Below, in pieces: positions 57,201 through 64,000 of a stretch of DNA of 64,000 nucleotides (position 1 is the stretch's first letter; every line of letters begins with the position of its first letter). Source of the stretch: Paenibacillus elgii NBRC 100335 (GTDB lineage Bacteria > Bacillota > Bacilli > Paenibacillales > NBRC-103111); NCBI RefSeq assembly GCF_004000865.1, contig NZ_BIMB01000010.1, forward strand, positions 118,568 to 182,567. The letters run 5' to 3'. The translations under genes were made by a program, and so were the position numbers. The notes under the pieces were generated by a model. The model did no database searches. It worked only from the letters and a program-made list of their open reading frames with translations, and had not been told where the DNA came from.

Positions 57201-57943
57201 CGAGCGCCAAGGCGCTGAATATGACCGAAGTGTATTACGGGTTATCGCTGCAAATGCTCACGTATTTGGATGTCATTTTGACGCATGCCCCGATCTGGCT
57301 CGGCCGCGAAGCGCAGCCGGCGGGCGTTTTGTACTTTCATGTACATAATCCGGTGTTGAACGCAAGAAACGGGCTTTCCGTCCAAGAGATCGACAGCGAA
57401 TTGAAAAAGCGATTCAAGATGAGAGGGCTGCTTCGCGCCGATGCAGATACGGTCCGGCTGATGGACGGAGGGCTGGCGGAAGCCGGCGGGCATTCCGATC
57501 TGCTGCCGGTGGCGCTCAAGACGGACGGCAGCTTCTATAAAACGTCGTCGGTCGCCTCCGAAGAACAGTGGAACACCGTTCGGCGATATGTCAAGCGGAC
57601 GATCCGCGAGATCGGGACGTCGCTGACGGACGGCACTATCGAGATTGCGCCTTACCGGATGGGCCAAGCGACAGCCTGCACGATGTGCGCGTACCGTTCC
57701 GTATGTCAGTTCGACACGCAGCTCGACGGTAATGCGTACAAGCAGCTTACGCCGATCGGCAAAGACCGGATATGGGAAATGATGGAGCAAAAGGCCGCTC
57801 CCGCTCCCCGCTCCGCCGGAGCGGCTTACCGACCGCGCACCGCTGCGAAACGGCCGACTGCGGAAGAGAGACGGGTAGCGGAGCCGGAGGAAGAGAACGT
57901 CCCGGGCGAGCCGGATAACGAGAATGGAGGGAACGAACAATGA
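54263..57943 (+). CDS. addB: helicase-nuclease AddB subunit
   Basis: AddB, with AddA, forms the RecBCD-like enzyme that processes double-strand breaks and recognises Chi. The 1226-residue protein has an inactivated helicase-like N-terminus with Walker A GRAGSGKTTFCLNA and a C-terminal RecB-type nuclease with VIDYKSSAKAL near residue 976. Four iron-sulfur cysteines are visible: one near residue 815 (VACPFSQF) and three near 1139-1148 (ACTMCAYRSVCQFD). A variable Ala/Arg/Glu-rich tail follows residue 1175. Its stop overlaps addA by four bases. Confidence 0.96.
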   Translation: MAFQFVLGRAGSGKTTFCLNAIKQKLLEQPDGAPLIWLVPEQASFQTEYALVSSPELGGTLRAQVLSFRRLAWRVMQEVGGTSRLPIDETGKKLLLHRILHKQKERLRRFQASAGQTGFLDKLNELFSELKRYCISPDQLEQFYSSRFATEGNASGTFPDKLHDLQLLYGEFETELSKLYLDGEDYLTLLARQVGESAYLQGAGIWVDGFHGFTPQELAVLEQLALHAGRVTMTLCLNRPYAGGEQPHELDLFHPTARTMKTLRERLDALEVETEASIVLPSSPPARFREAPSIGFLEAQWEERVKKPFRPEPGDNRPPAVRISAAASRRAEVEALARDVVKLVRDGGLRWRDIAVSVRNMESYGELISGTFADYGIPHFLDHKRPVVHHPLVELIRSALETVNHYWKYEAVFRAVKTGFFLPFGEEREREDGLIIDRHAMDQLENYVLAFGIQGYKWMNDWTYSYRTTLEQDETQASEADEAFLRKLNACRRLVAEPLGALQERMRKKATVLQRVEALYGLLEQLRVPERLEAWSQASLAHGQAEKAREHAQVWECVVDMFDQLAELMGDETMTSETFAELVDTGFESIKLGHVPPTLDQVLVGSMDRTRSGQIKHMFVLGVSEGVMPAKMPESGVLSEAEREQLAGSGLQTAEGSRRRLLDESFLIYCAFCAPSHGLWLSYPLADEEGRSLLPSDVIRQVKRMFPSLQERLLLNDPTPDSHAGEQMEYVARPDKALSLLMVQLKHWMNGAPMNAVWWSVYNWFARQPEHALKLSRMVQALLYSNRAKELSAETSRELYGESIQTSVSRMERFVACPFSQFVSHGLRLKERRIFRLEAPDIGQLFHAALTKFAEQAEREGFDWGGLSAAECEQRAALVVDALAPKLQGEILLSSKRYSYIARKLKQVIGRAALMLGEHARRGQFRPIGLEVGFGSGQPIPPLLYDLDNGVHMELRGRIDRIDRADTERGTLLRVIDYKSSAKALNMTEVYYGLSLQMLTYLDVILTHAPIWLGREAQPAGVLYFHVHNPVLNARNGLSVQEIDSELKKRFKMRGLLRADADTVRLMDGGLAEAGGHSDLLPVALKTDGSFYKTSSVASEEQWNTVRRYVKRTIREIGTSLTDGTIEIAPYRMGQATACTMCAYRSVCQFDTQLDGNAYKQLTPIGKDRIWEMMEQKAAPAPRSAGAAYRPRTAAKRPTAEERRVAEPEEENVPGEPDNENGGNEQ

Positions 57944-60900
57944 CGGAAATGATGCCGAAGCCGGAGAACAGCACCTGGACGGACGAACAATGGCAGGCCA
58001 TCGCCGTCCGCAGCCGTTCCACGCTCGTCGCTGCCGCTGCGGGCTCCGGGAAAACGGCCGTGCTGGTCGAGCGGATTATCCGCCGCATTTCGGACGAGCG
58101 CGAGCCGCTCGATGTAGACCGGCTGCTGGTCGCGACGTTCACCAAGGCGGCGGCCGCCGAAATGCGCCACCGGATCAGCGAGGCGCTGGAGAAGGCGCTG
58201 GCGGACAATCCGGGCTCGGATCACCTGCGCAAGCAGCTTGCGCTGATGCCGCAAGCGTCGATTACGACGCTGCACTCCTTTTGTATGGAGGTCATTCAAC
58301 GGCATTACCAGCGGATCGGACTCGATCCGAACTTCAGAATCGCCAATGAAACGGAAAGTGCGCTAATGCGGCAGGATTTGCTGGAGGAGCTGCTGGAGGA
58401 GCGGTACGGCGAAGCCGGTGAAGGCGATTTGTTCTGGCGGCTGGCGGATTCGTTCAGCGGGGATAAAAACGACGACGCGCTGTTCTCGCTGGTGCAGCGG
58501 CTGTATGACGATTCGCGGAGCCACCCGTGGCCGGAGCATTGGTTGAACGAGTGCGTTCGCATGTTCGAGCGGCCCGTCGCTTCCGGTGATAATCCGTGGC
58601 TGGCGAGCTTGCTTGCGTATGTCCGCTTGGAGCTTCAGGCTATGGCGGCGCGGCTTCGGGAAGCCGTGCGGATCGCAGAGCAGCCCGGAGGACCGGCGCC
58701 GTATTTGACCAATCTACAAGATGACGTCGCGGTCGTGGGAGAGCTGCTTGAGCTGGCCGTTATAGGCTCGTGGGAACCGCTGTATCATGCGTTTCAAGGC
58801 GCCGCTTTCGGCAAGCTGAAGGCTTGCCGGGGAGACGGCTTCGACAAAGCGCTTCAGGAGCAAGTGAAGGACATGCGGGGCGAAGTCAAAGACCGGCTGA
58901 ACGAGCTGAAGGAAGAACTGTTCGGACGGACACCGGAACAGTACGAGGCAGAGCTGCGGACGATGCGGCCGCTTATGGAGGCGCTCATCGGCCTGGTAAT
59001 CGATTTCGGCGAGCGGTACCGGACGGCCAAAATGAGCAAACGTCTCGTCGATTTTGCGGACTTGGAGCATTTTTGCCTGAAGATCCTCAGCGCCGATGAG
59101 TCGCTACCTGAGCAGCCCGTTCCTTCCGACGCGGCGCTGGAATACCGGGAGCAGTTCGCCGAGGTGCTGCTGGACGAGTATCAGGACACGAACCGCGTGC
59201 AGGAAGCAATTGTCCAACTGATCGCCAAGGACGCACCGGGCAACCGGTTTATGGTCGGGGACGTAAAACAAAGCATCTACCGGTTTCGCTTGGCGGAGCC
59301 GGGCTTGTTTCAGGAGAAGTACAAAAGCTACCGTACCGATGGCGGCGGGCCGGGGCAGCGCATCGATCTGGCGCGCAACTTTCGCAGCCGGCGTCAAGTG
59401 GTGGACGGCACGAATTTTATTTTCCGCCAACTGATGCACGGAGACGTCGGCGAGATCGACTATGACGAGCGGGCGGAGCTCGTTTACGGCGCCGGTTATC
59501 CCGAGCCGCCGAACGCAAGCGGCGCATTTGCGGCTGAGCTTGTGCTGATCGACCGGACGCCGCAGGATGCCGGGGCGCCGGGAGAAAACGCGGGAGATTC
59601 CCCCGAAGGCTTTGCCGCCGGGACGGATGAGCCCGCGGACGATGCGGCAGCCGAGGTGCGCGAGCTGGAAACGGTGCAGCTCGAAGCGCGGTATATCGCG
59701 CGGCAAATTCGCGAGATGATGGGGATGGACGGCGGAAGGCGACGGCAGGTATACGACAAATCCGCCAAAGGCATGCGCGACGCCCAGTTCCGGGACATCG
59801 TCGTTTTGCTGCGGGCGACGCAGCAATGGGCGCCCGTCATGATCGAAGAGCTGCGGCAGCAGGGCATTCCGGCTTACGCGGAGCTGAGCACCGGATATTT
59901 TACAGCCGTTGAAGTGCAGATGGTATTGTCGCTGCTCAAAGTGATCGACAATCCGTATCAGGATATTCCGCTTGCGGCCGTGCTTCGTTCTCCGATCGTA
60001 GGGCTCGACGCCGAGGAGTTGGCGCATATCCGCATAGGCCGGCCGCACGGGGCGTATTTCGACGCGGTGAGGGCCTATGCGCCAAGAGAGGCTGCGGGTT
60101 CCGAAGCGGACTGCGAAGTAGCCGGGGCCGCCGAAACGTTCGCGGCACACGTAGTCAAAGAGGCCTGTGAGAGCGACGGGACGGGGGACGAAATTCAGCG
60201 GAACCCGGAAACGCGGCGCAAGCTGCGGTTGTTTCTCGATTGGCTCGAGCAGTGGCGGTTGCAGTCGCAGCAAAGCTCGCTGGCGGATTTAATTTGGGAC
60301 ATTTACCGAAAAACCGGCTATTTCGATTTTGTCGGCGCCATGCCCGGCGGTCCGCAGCGGCAGGCCAATTTGCGGGCGCTTTACGACCGGGCGCGGCAAT
60401 ACGAGGAAACATCGTTTCGCGGGCTGTTCCGTTTTTTGCGTTTTGTCGAGCGGATGCAGGACAGCGGAGGCGACCTGGGAACGGCGAGGGCGCTTGGCGA
60501 GCAGGAGGACGTCGTCCGCATCATGACGATCCATAAAAGTAAAGGATTGGAATTTCCTGTCGTCTTTGTCGCCGGAATGGCCAAGGCGTTCAACCGGCGG
60601 GATTTGACGGACAGCTTTTTGCTGCACAAGGAGCTTGGATTCGGACCAAAGCTGATGGAGACGGACACGCGGGTCAGTTATCCGACCTTGCCGTGGCTGG
60701 CGATCCGGCGCAAAATCGAAATGGAAATGCTGGCCGAAGAAATGCGCGTGCTGTATGTAGCGCTGACCCGGGCGCGGGAGAAGTTGATCCTGATCGCTTC
60801 GGTCAAAAATTTGCAAAAGCAGCTGGACGCGTGGGGACGGTTTGTCCTCCACGACCGTTTGACGCTGCCGGACGATGCGCTGGCGGGCGCGCGCTGTTAT

Positions 60901-61935
60901 CTGGATTGGATCGGTCCGGCGCTGATCCGGCACCCTGACGCGGAACCGCTTCGGGAAGCGGGCGGTCTGGATTTTCGGCTCTGGTCGTTTATGGATGGCG
61001 AGCCCTCCGAATGGCAGGTGCACCTGCTGAGGCCGGAGCTGTTCGCGGGGATATCCCAGGCTGCGGCGGCGGTGAGCTTTGCCGATACCCGCTGGCAGTC
61101 GGTGGTCCGGCTGGAGCCGGTCGACGAAACGGAGCGGTGGGAGCACGAAGTATGGCGGCGTTTGTCCTGGAATTACCCACGGGAGGATGCGACGCTGGTG
61201 CTGTCCAAAACGTCCGTTACGGAGCTGAAGCGGCATTCGGAGCACCGGAAGCTGCTTGAGCTGCTGTCGGACGAGCCGTCTGCGGCATTGTGGCCGGGAG
61301 TCGGGACGGATTCCGGAGAACCTGTAACGGAGGAGAGGTCCCGGCGGGGAGCAGACGGCGCGGCTTTTCGCAAAGTGATTGTCCGGAGACCGCGCTTTAT
61401 GGAGCGAACCGGGCCGAATGCGGCCGAGCGCGGAACGGTGTTTCACACCGTGATGCAGCATATGCCGATGGACCGGCTCCCTTCAGAATCCGACGTCCGC
61501 GAGCTGCTGGCCATTCTGGTGCAGCGAGAGCTGCTGACGGAGGAGCAGTGCGGCCTGATCGAGCCTGCGGTGATCGTAACGTTTTTTGAAAGCGAGTTGG
61601 GCCGGCGCCTGCTTCAGGCCAAGCGGGTGCACCGGGAAATGCCGTTCAGCTTCGGGCTGCCTGCACGCGACATCTACGGTCCGGAACGGGGCGGGTTGTC
61701 GGACGAGACGGTGATGCTGCAGGGCGTGATCGACTGTCTGATCGACGAAGGCGACGGCCTCGTGCTGGTGGATTTCAAGACGGACCGGTTAAAAGGCGCT
61801 TCTCCGCTTCGAGCGGCGGAAAAATACCGGCTGCAGCTCGACTTATACGCCAGAGCCGTCGAGACGATCTGGAAGCGGCCGGTAACCGGAAAATATATCT
61901 TTTTATTCGACGGCGCTCATGTGGTGCAGCTGTGA
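57940..61935 (+). CDS. addA: helicase-nuclease AddA subunit
   Basis: AddA is the motor subunit with UvrD-type helicase motifs and its own nuclease domain. The 1331-residue protein has Walker A AAAGSGKTAVLVERI near residue 31, motif Ia TFTKAAAAEMR, motif II LLDEYQDTNRVQE near residue 411, DVKQSIYRFR, and motif V/VI-type HKSKGLEFPVVF and ALTRAREKLILI. The nuclease site is VDFKTDRLKG near residue 1276 with QLDLYARAVE. The insert near residues 540-570 (GENAGDSPEG) is low complexity. Start ATG overlaps the addB stop. Confidence 0.96.
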   Translation: MTEMMPKPENSTWTDEQWQAIAVRSRSTLVAAAAGSGKTAVLVERIIRRISDEREPLDVDRLLVATFTKAAAAEMRHRISEALEKALADNPGSDHLRKQLALMPQASITTLHSFCMEVIQRHYQRIGLDPNFRIANETESALMRQDLLEELLEERYGEAGEGDLFWRLADSFSGDKNDDALFSLVQRLYDDSRSHPWPEHWLNECVRMFERPVASGDNPWLASLLAYVRLELQAMAARLREAVRIAEQPGGPAPYLTNLQDDVAVVGELLELAVIGSWEPLYHAFQGAAFGKLKACRGDGFDKALQEQVKDMRGEVKDRLNELKEELFGRTPEQYEAELRTMRPLMEALIGLVIDFGERYRTAKMSKRLVDFADLEHFCLKILSADESLPEQPVPSDAALEYREQFAEVLLDEYQDTNRVQEAIVQLIAKDAPGNRFMVGDVKQSIYRFRLAEPGLFQEKYKSYRTDGGGPGQRIDLARNFRSRRQVVDGTNFIFRQLMHGDVGEIDYDERAELVYGAGYPEPPNASGAFAAELVLIDRTPQDAGAPGENAGDSPEGFAAGTDEPADDAAAEVRELETVQLEARYIARQIREMMGMDGGRRRQVYDKSAKGMRDAQFRDIVVLLRATQQWAPVMIEELRQQGIPAYAELSTGYFTAVEVQMVLSLLKVIDNPYQDIPLAAVLRSPIVGLDAEELAHIRIGRPHGAYFDAVRAYAPREAAGSEADCEVAGAAETFAAHVVKEACESDGTGDEIQRNPETRRKLRLFLDWLEQWRLQSQQSSLADLIWDIYRKTGYFDFVGAMPGGPQRQANLRALYDRARQYEETSFRGLFRFLRFVERMQDSGGDLGTARALGEQEDVVRIMTIHKSKGLEFPVVFVAGMAKAFNRRDLTDSFLLHKELGFGPKLMETDTRVSYPTLPWLAIRRKIEMEMLAEEMRVLYVALTRAREKLILIASVKNLQKQLDAWGRFVLHDRLTLPDDALAGARCYLDWIGPALIRHPDAEPLREAGGLDFRLWSFMDGEPSEWQVHLLRPELFAGISQAAAAVSFADTRWQSVVRLEPVDETERWEHEVWRRLSWNYPREDATLVLSKTSVTELKRHSEHRKLLELLSDEPSAALWPGVGTDSGEPVTEERSRRGADGAAFRKVIVRRPRFMERTGPNAAERGTVFHTVMQHMPMDRLPSESDVRELLAILVQRELLTEEQCGLIEPAVIVTFFESELGRRLLQAKRVHREMPFSFGLPARDIYGPERGGLSDETVMLQGVIDCLIDEGDGLVLVDFKTDRLKGASPLRAAEKYRLQLDLYARAVETIWKRPVTGKYIFLFDGAHVVQL

Positions 61936-61986
61936 ATGGACGCACGGCATGAGCAGGTGTCGATGATGGAAGCGGAGCAAGACATG

Positions 61987-62065
61987 GCTTGGCTCAAGCC
62001 AAGCGCAGAGTGTTGAGAAAGTGGCCTCTCGGACACCTCTATTGCCTCAATTGACCACTTTCTCA
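61987..62065. repeat. two inverted repeats between addA and sbcD
   Basis: A perfect GCTTGGCT/AGCCAAGC hairpin at 61987-62004 is followed by TGAGAAAGTGG (62014-62024) facing CCACTTTCTCA (62055-62065), extendable to imperfect 20-bp arms across a 30-base loop. No T-run follows, so it is not a standard terminator. It may be a dispersed repeat or a processed mRNA structure. The remaining spacer holds nothing else recognisable. Confidence 0.5.
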
Positions 62066-62110
62066 GCAGCACTGCCCCATTGCGACGCGACTAGGGAAGG
62101 AAGGAAAACT

Positions 62111-63289
62111 ATGCGGATATTGCATACGGCGGATTGGCATTTCGGCCGGACGCTGGAAGGAAGAAGCCGGCTCGCCGAGCAGGAAGCGTTCGTCGACGAG
62201 CTGGCCTTTCTCGTGAAGGACCAGCAGATCGATCTGGTGCTGCTGGCGGGAGACGTTTACGATTCGGTGAATCCTCCGGCCGCCGCTGAGCAGTTGTTTT
62301 ACGATGCACTGGCGCGTCTGTCGGACCAAGGACAGCGGCCGGTGTACGTCATTGCGGGCAACCACGATCACCCCGATCGGCTGGCCGCTGCCGACCCGCT
62401 GGCGCACAAGCTTGGCGTCACGCTGGTCGGTCTGCCGGAAGCGCGGGTCCATACGGTGGACATCCGGCGCACGGGCGAAACGGCGGTGCTGTTCGCGCTG
62501 CCGTATCCGTCCGAATCGCGGCTGCGCGAGCTGCTGTCGGAGGGGGCCGACGAGACGCTGCTGCGGGCCGTATACTCCGAGCGGGTACGGCATATCGTCG
62601 CGGAGCAGGCGAAGCATTACCGCGCGGATACGGTCAATTTGCTCATGAGCCATCTGTATGTGCTCGGCGGCCAGGAAACGGAATCGGAACGGCCGATTCA
62701 AGTCGGAGGCGCCTATACGGTCGATACGTCGGCGCTGGAAGCCGGAGCGCAGTACGTTGCCCTCGGCCACTTGCATCGGCCGCAATTTTTGAAGTCGGAG
62801 ACGACGACGATCCGCTACAGCGGCTCGCCGCTTGCCTACAGCTTCTCGGAGGCCGGGCAGGCCAAATCGGTTACGGTGCTTGATCTGAAGCCGGGCGCGG
62901 CTCCCCAATTGGAGGAGATCTTCCTATCCAGCGGGCGTCCGCTCGTGGAATGGAAAGCCAAGGGCGGGCTGGCCGAGGTGCATCGTTGGTTGGACGAAGG
63001 CAAGGATGCCAACGCTTGGATCGATTTGGAGGTTCACTTGCAGGAGACGATGTCGATGGAGCAACTGCACCGGCTGCGGCTGGCCCGGGACGGTTTTATT
63101 CATATCCGGCCGGTGTACCCGGACCTGGAGACGTCGCTGCAGGAAGCCGTGTCGGCGACGAAGCTGCCGATGGACGAGCTGTTCCGCCGCTTCTACGAGC
63201 GGCAGACTGGAGGGGCGCAGCCCGAGCCGGAGCTGATTCGGCTGTTTTTGGAGCTGCTACATACGGAGGAAGACGATCCGGCGGTGTAG
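62111..63289 (+). CDS. sbcD: exonuclease subunit SbcD (Mre11-type)
   Basis: Metal-dependent nuclease that with SbcC opens hairpins and trims double-strand ends. The 392-residue protein has the phosphoesterase motifs HTADWHFGRTLEG at the N-terminus, LAGDVYDS near residue 47, IAGNHDHPDRLAA near residue 80, LLMSHLY and LGHLHRPQ. The ATG at 62111 follows GGAAGGAAGG, at the conserved MRILHTADWH; in-frame starts upstream would read through the inverted repeats. sbcC begins 38 bases later. Confidence 0.95.
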   Translation: MRILHTADWHFGRTLEGRSRLAEQEAFVDELAFLVKDQQIDLVLLAGDVYDSVNPPAAAEQLFYDALARLSDQGQRPVYVIAGNHDHPDRLAAADPLAHKLGVTLVGLPEARVHTVDIRRTGETAVLFALPYPSESRLRELLSEGADETLLRAVYSERVRHIVAEQAKHYRADTVNLLMSHLYVLGGQETESERPIQVGGAYTVDTSALEAGAQYVALGHLHRPQFLKSETTTIRYSGSPLAYSFSEAGQAKSVTVLDLKPGAAPQLEEIFLSSGRPLVEWKAKGGLAEVHRWLDEGKDANAWIDLEVHLQETMSMEQLHRLRLARDGFIHIRPVYPDLETSLQEAVSATKLPMDELFRRFYERQTGGAQPEPELIRLFLELLHTEEDDPAV

Positions 63290-63327
63290 CCGGATATTAA
63301 TAAGGTAGATGTAAAGGGGGCTCGCTC

Positions 63328-64000
63328 ATGCGGCCGATTCATTTGCAAATCGCGGGGCTGCAAAGCTACCGGGAAGCGCAGGACATTGATTTCAGCGCGC
63401 TGACGGGTGCGGGCGTCTTCGGCATTTTCGGGCCGACGGGCAGCGGGAAGTCGACGCTGCTCGATGCGATGACGCTGGCCTTGTTCGGGAAGGTGGAGCG
63501 GGCGCCGGGCGGCACGCAGGCGATTATGAACCAGGCGGAGCAGACGTTGTCCGTCTCGTTTACCTTCGAGCTGGGGCATGCGCTCGGCGTCAAGCGCTAC
63601 CGCGTCGACCGCCAGTTCAAGCGGGGCGGCGACGTCTCGGTGCTCGGCAGCCTGTGCCGGCTGATTCAATACCGGGACGACGAGGCGATCGTGCTGGCAG
63701 ACAAGGCGGGCGAGGTCAATCAGCAGATTCAAGATATTTTGGGCTTGTCGATGGCCGATTTTACCCGGGCGGTCGTGCTGCCGCAAGGGAAGTTCGCGGA
63801 GTTTCTGACGCTGACGGGCAAAGACCGGCGCGCGATGCTTCAGCGCTTGTTCCATCTTGAGCCGTACGGCGATCGGCTAAGCGCGAAAACCGCCGCCCGT
63901 TTCAAGGAAACGGACGTGGCGATCCGGGCGCTCCAGGCGGAGCAGCAGGGGCTCGGCGACGCCTCGCAAGCGGCGCTGGCGCTGGCCGAGCAGCGGCTCG
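63328..64000 (+). CDS. sbcC: exonuclease subunit SbcC (Rad50-type), cut by the window end
   Basis: The first 224 residues are present. The ATPase N-terminal domain begins MRPIHLQIAGLQSYREAQDIDF with Walker A FGPTGSGKSTLLDAMTLALFG and the Q-loop-type VLPQGKFAEFLTL. After about residue 190 the long coiled coil starts (FKETDVAIRALQAEQQGL). SbcC is an SMC-like ATPase that regulates SbcD. The start ATG is preceded by AAAGGGGGCTCGCTC. The gene runs off the right edge. Confidence 0.92.
   Translation, partial: MRPIHLQIAGLQSYREAQDIDFSALTGAGVFGIFGPTGSGKSTLLDAMTLALFGKVERAPGGTQAIMNQAEQTLSVSFTFELGHALGVKRYRVDRQFKRGGDVSVLGSLCRLIQYRDDEAIVLADKAGEVNQQIQDILGLSMADFTRAVVLPQGKFAEFLTLTGKDRRAMLQRLFHLEPYGDRLSAKTAARFKETDVAIRALQAEQQGLGDASQAALALAEQRL

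Overview
The window looks like a chromosomal segment of a spore-forming, moderately GC-rich Bacillota, most probably Paenibacillaceae (Paenibacillus or a close relative). This rests on gene order and content. The Bacillus-type yqe/com/sporulation/heat-shock backbone (yhbY-nadD-yqeK-rsfS-yqeM, comER/comEA-comEB-comEC, holA, rpsT, gpr-spoIIP-yqxA-lepA-hemW, hrcA-grpE-dnaK-dnaJ-prmA-rsmE-mtaB) is intact but is interrupted by genes that Bacillus keeps elsewhere (cvfB, leuS, metY, transporters, sigW-rsiW). Strong AGGAGG ribosome sites, GTG/TTG starts, a leucine T-box, a perfect CIRCE element and a sigma-G-like promoter fit the same group.

Layout. 1-463: no supported gene apart from a possible tail of an upstream gene; it holds palindromic repeat-like DNA. 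464-4087: a tightly packed operon for ribosome assembly, NAD synthesis and RNA binding. 4124-4225: a possible 33-residue membrane peptide on the minus strand. 4360-7162: promoter, T-box and leuS. 7258-13453: late-competence genes, with comER divergent and metY lying between comEA and comEB. 13574-20245: an accessory block of transporters and their regulators (TetR/MATE, EamA exporter, nitronate monooxygenase-like enzyme, LysR/MFS). 20545-22509: sigW-like ECF sigma factor and an unusually long anti-sigma factor. 22784-24767: holA, a small P-loop kinase and rpsT. 24956-31595: gpr, spoIIP, yqxA-like, lepA, hemW and an acetyltransferase. 31597-38318: the heat-shock operon. 38455-45944: small unknown proteins, then translation-modification genes (prmA, rsmE, mtaB, rlmI-like) with an M50 protease, a Nudix hydrolase and a nitroreductase. 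45970-49029: AraC regulator, Gfo/Idh oxidoreductase and a HEAT-repeat protein behind a LexA-like box. 49268-54013: a gluconate cluster with GntR-type operators. 54263-64000: recombination nucleases addB-addA and sbcD-sbcC, with sbcC cut by the window end.

The most notable content is in the heat-shock operon. A 512-residue chaperonin of the archaeal/CCT type (group III chaperonin), not a GroEL, lies between hrcA and grpE and overlaps the hrcA stop codon by ATGA. The operon would therefore make HrcA, a thermosome-like ring chaperonin and the DnaK-GrpE-DnaJ machine under one CIRCE-controlled promoter. The hrcA leader also carries a large nested inverted repeat, and the promoter just upstream has a perfect hairpin between its -35 and -10 boxes.
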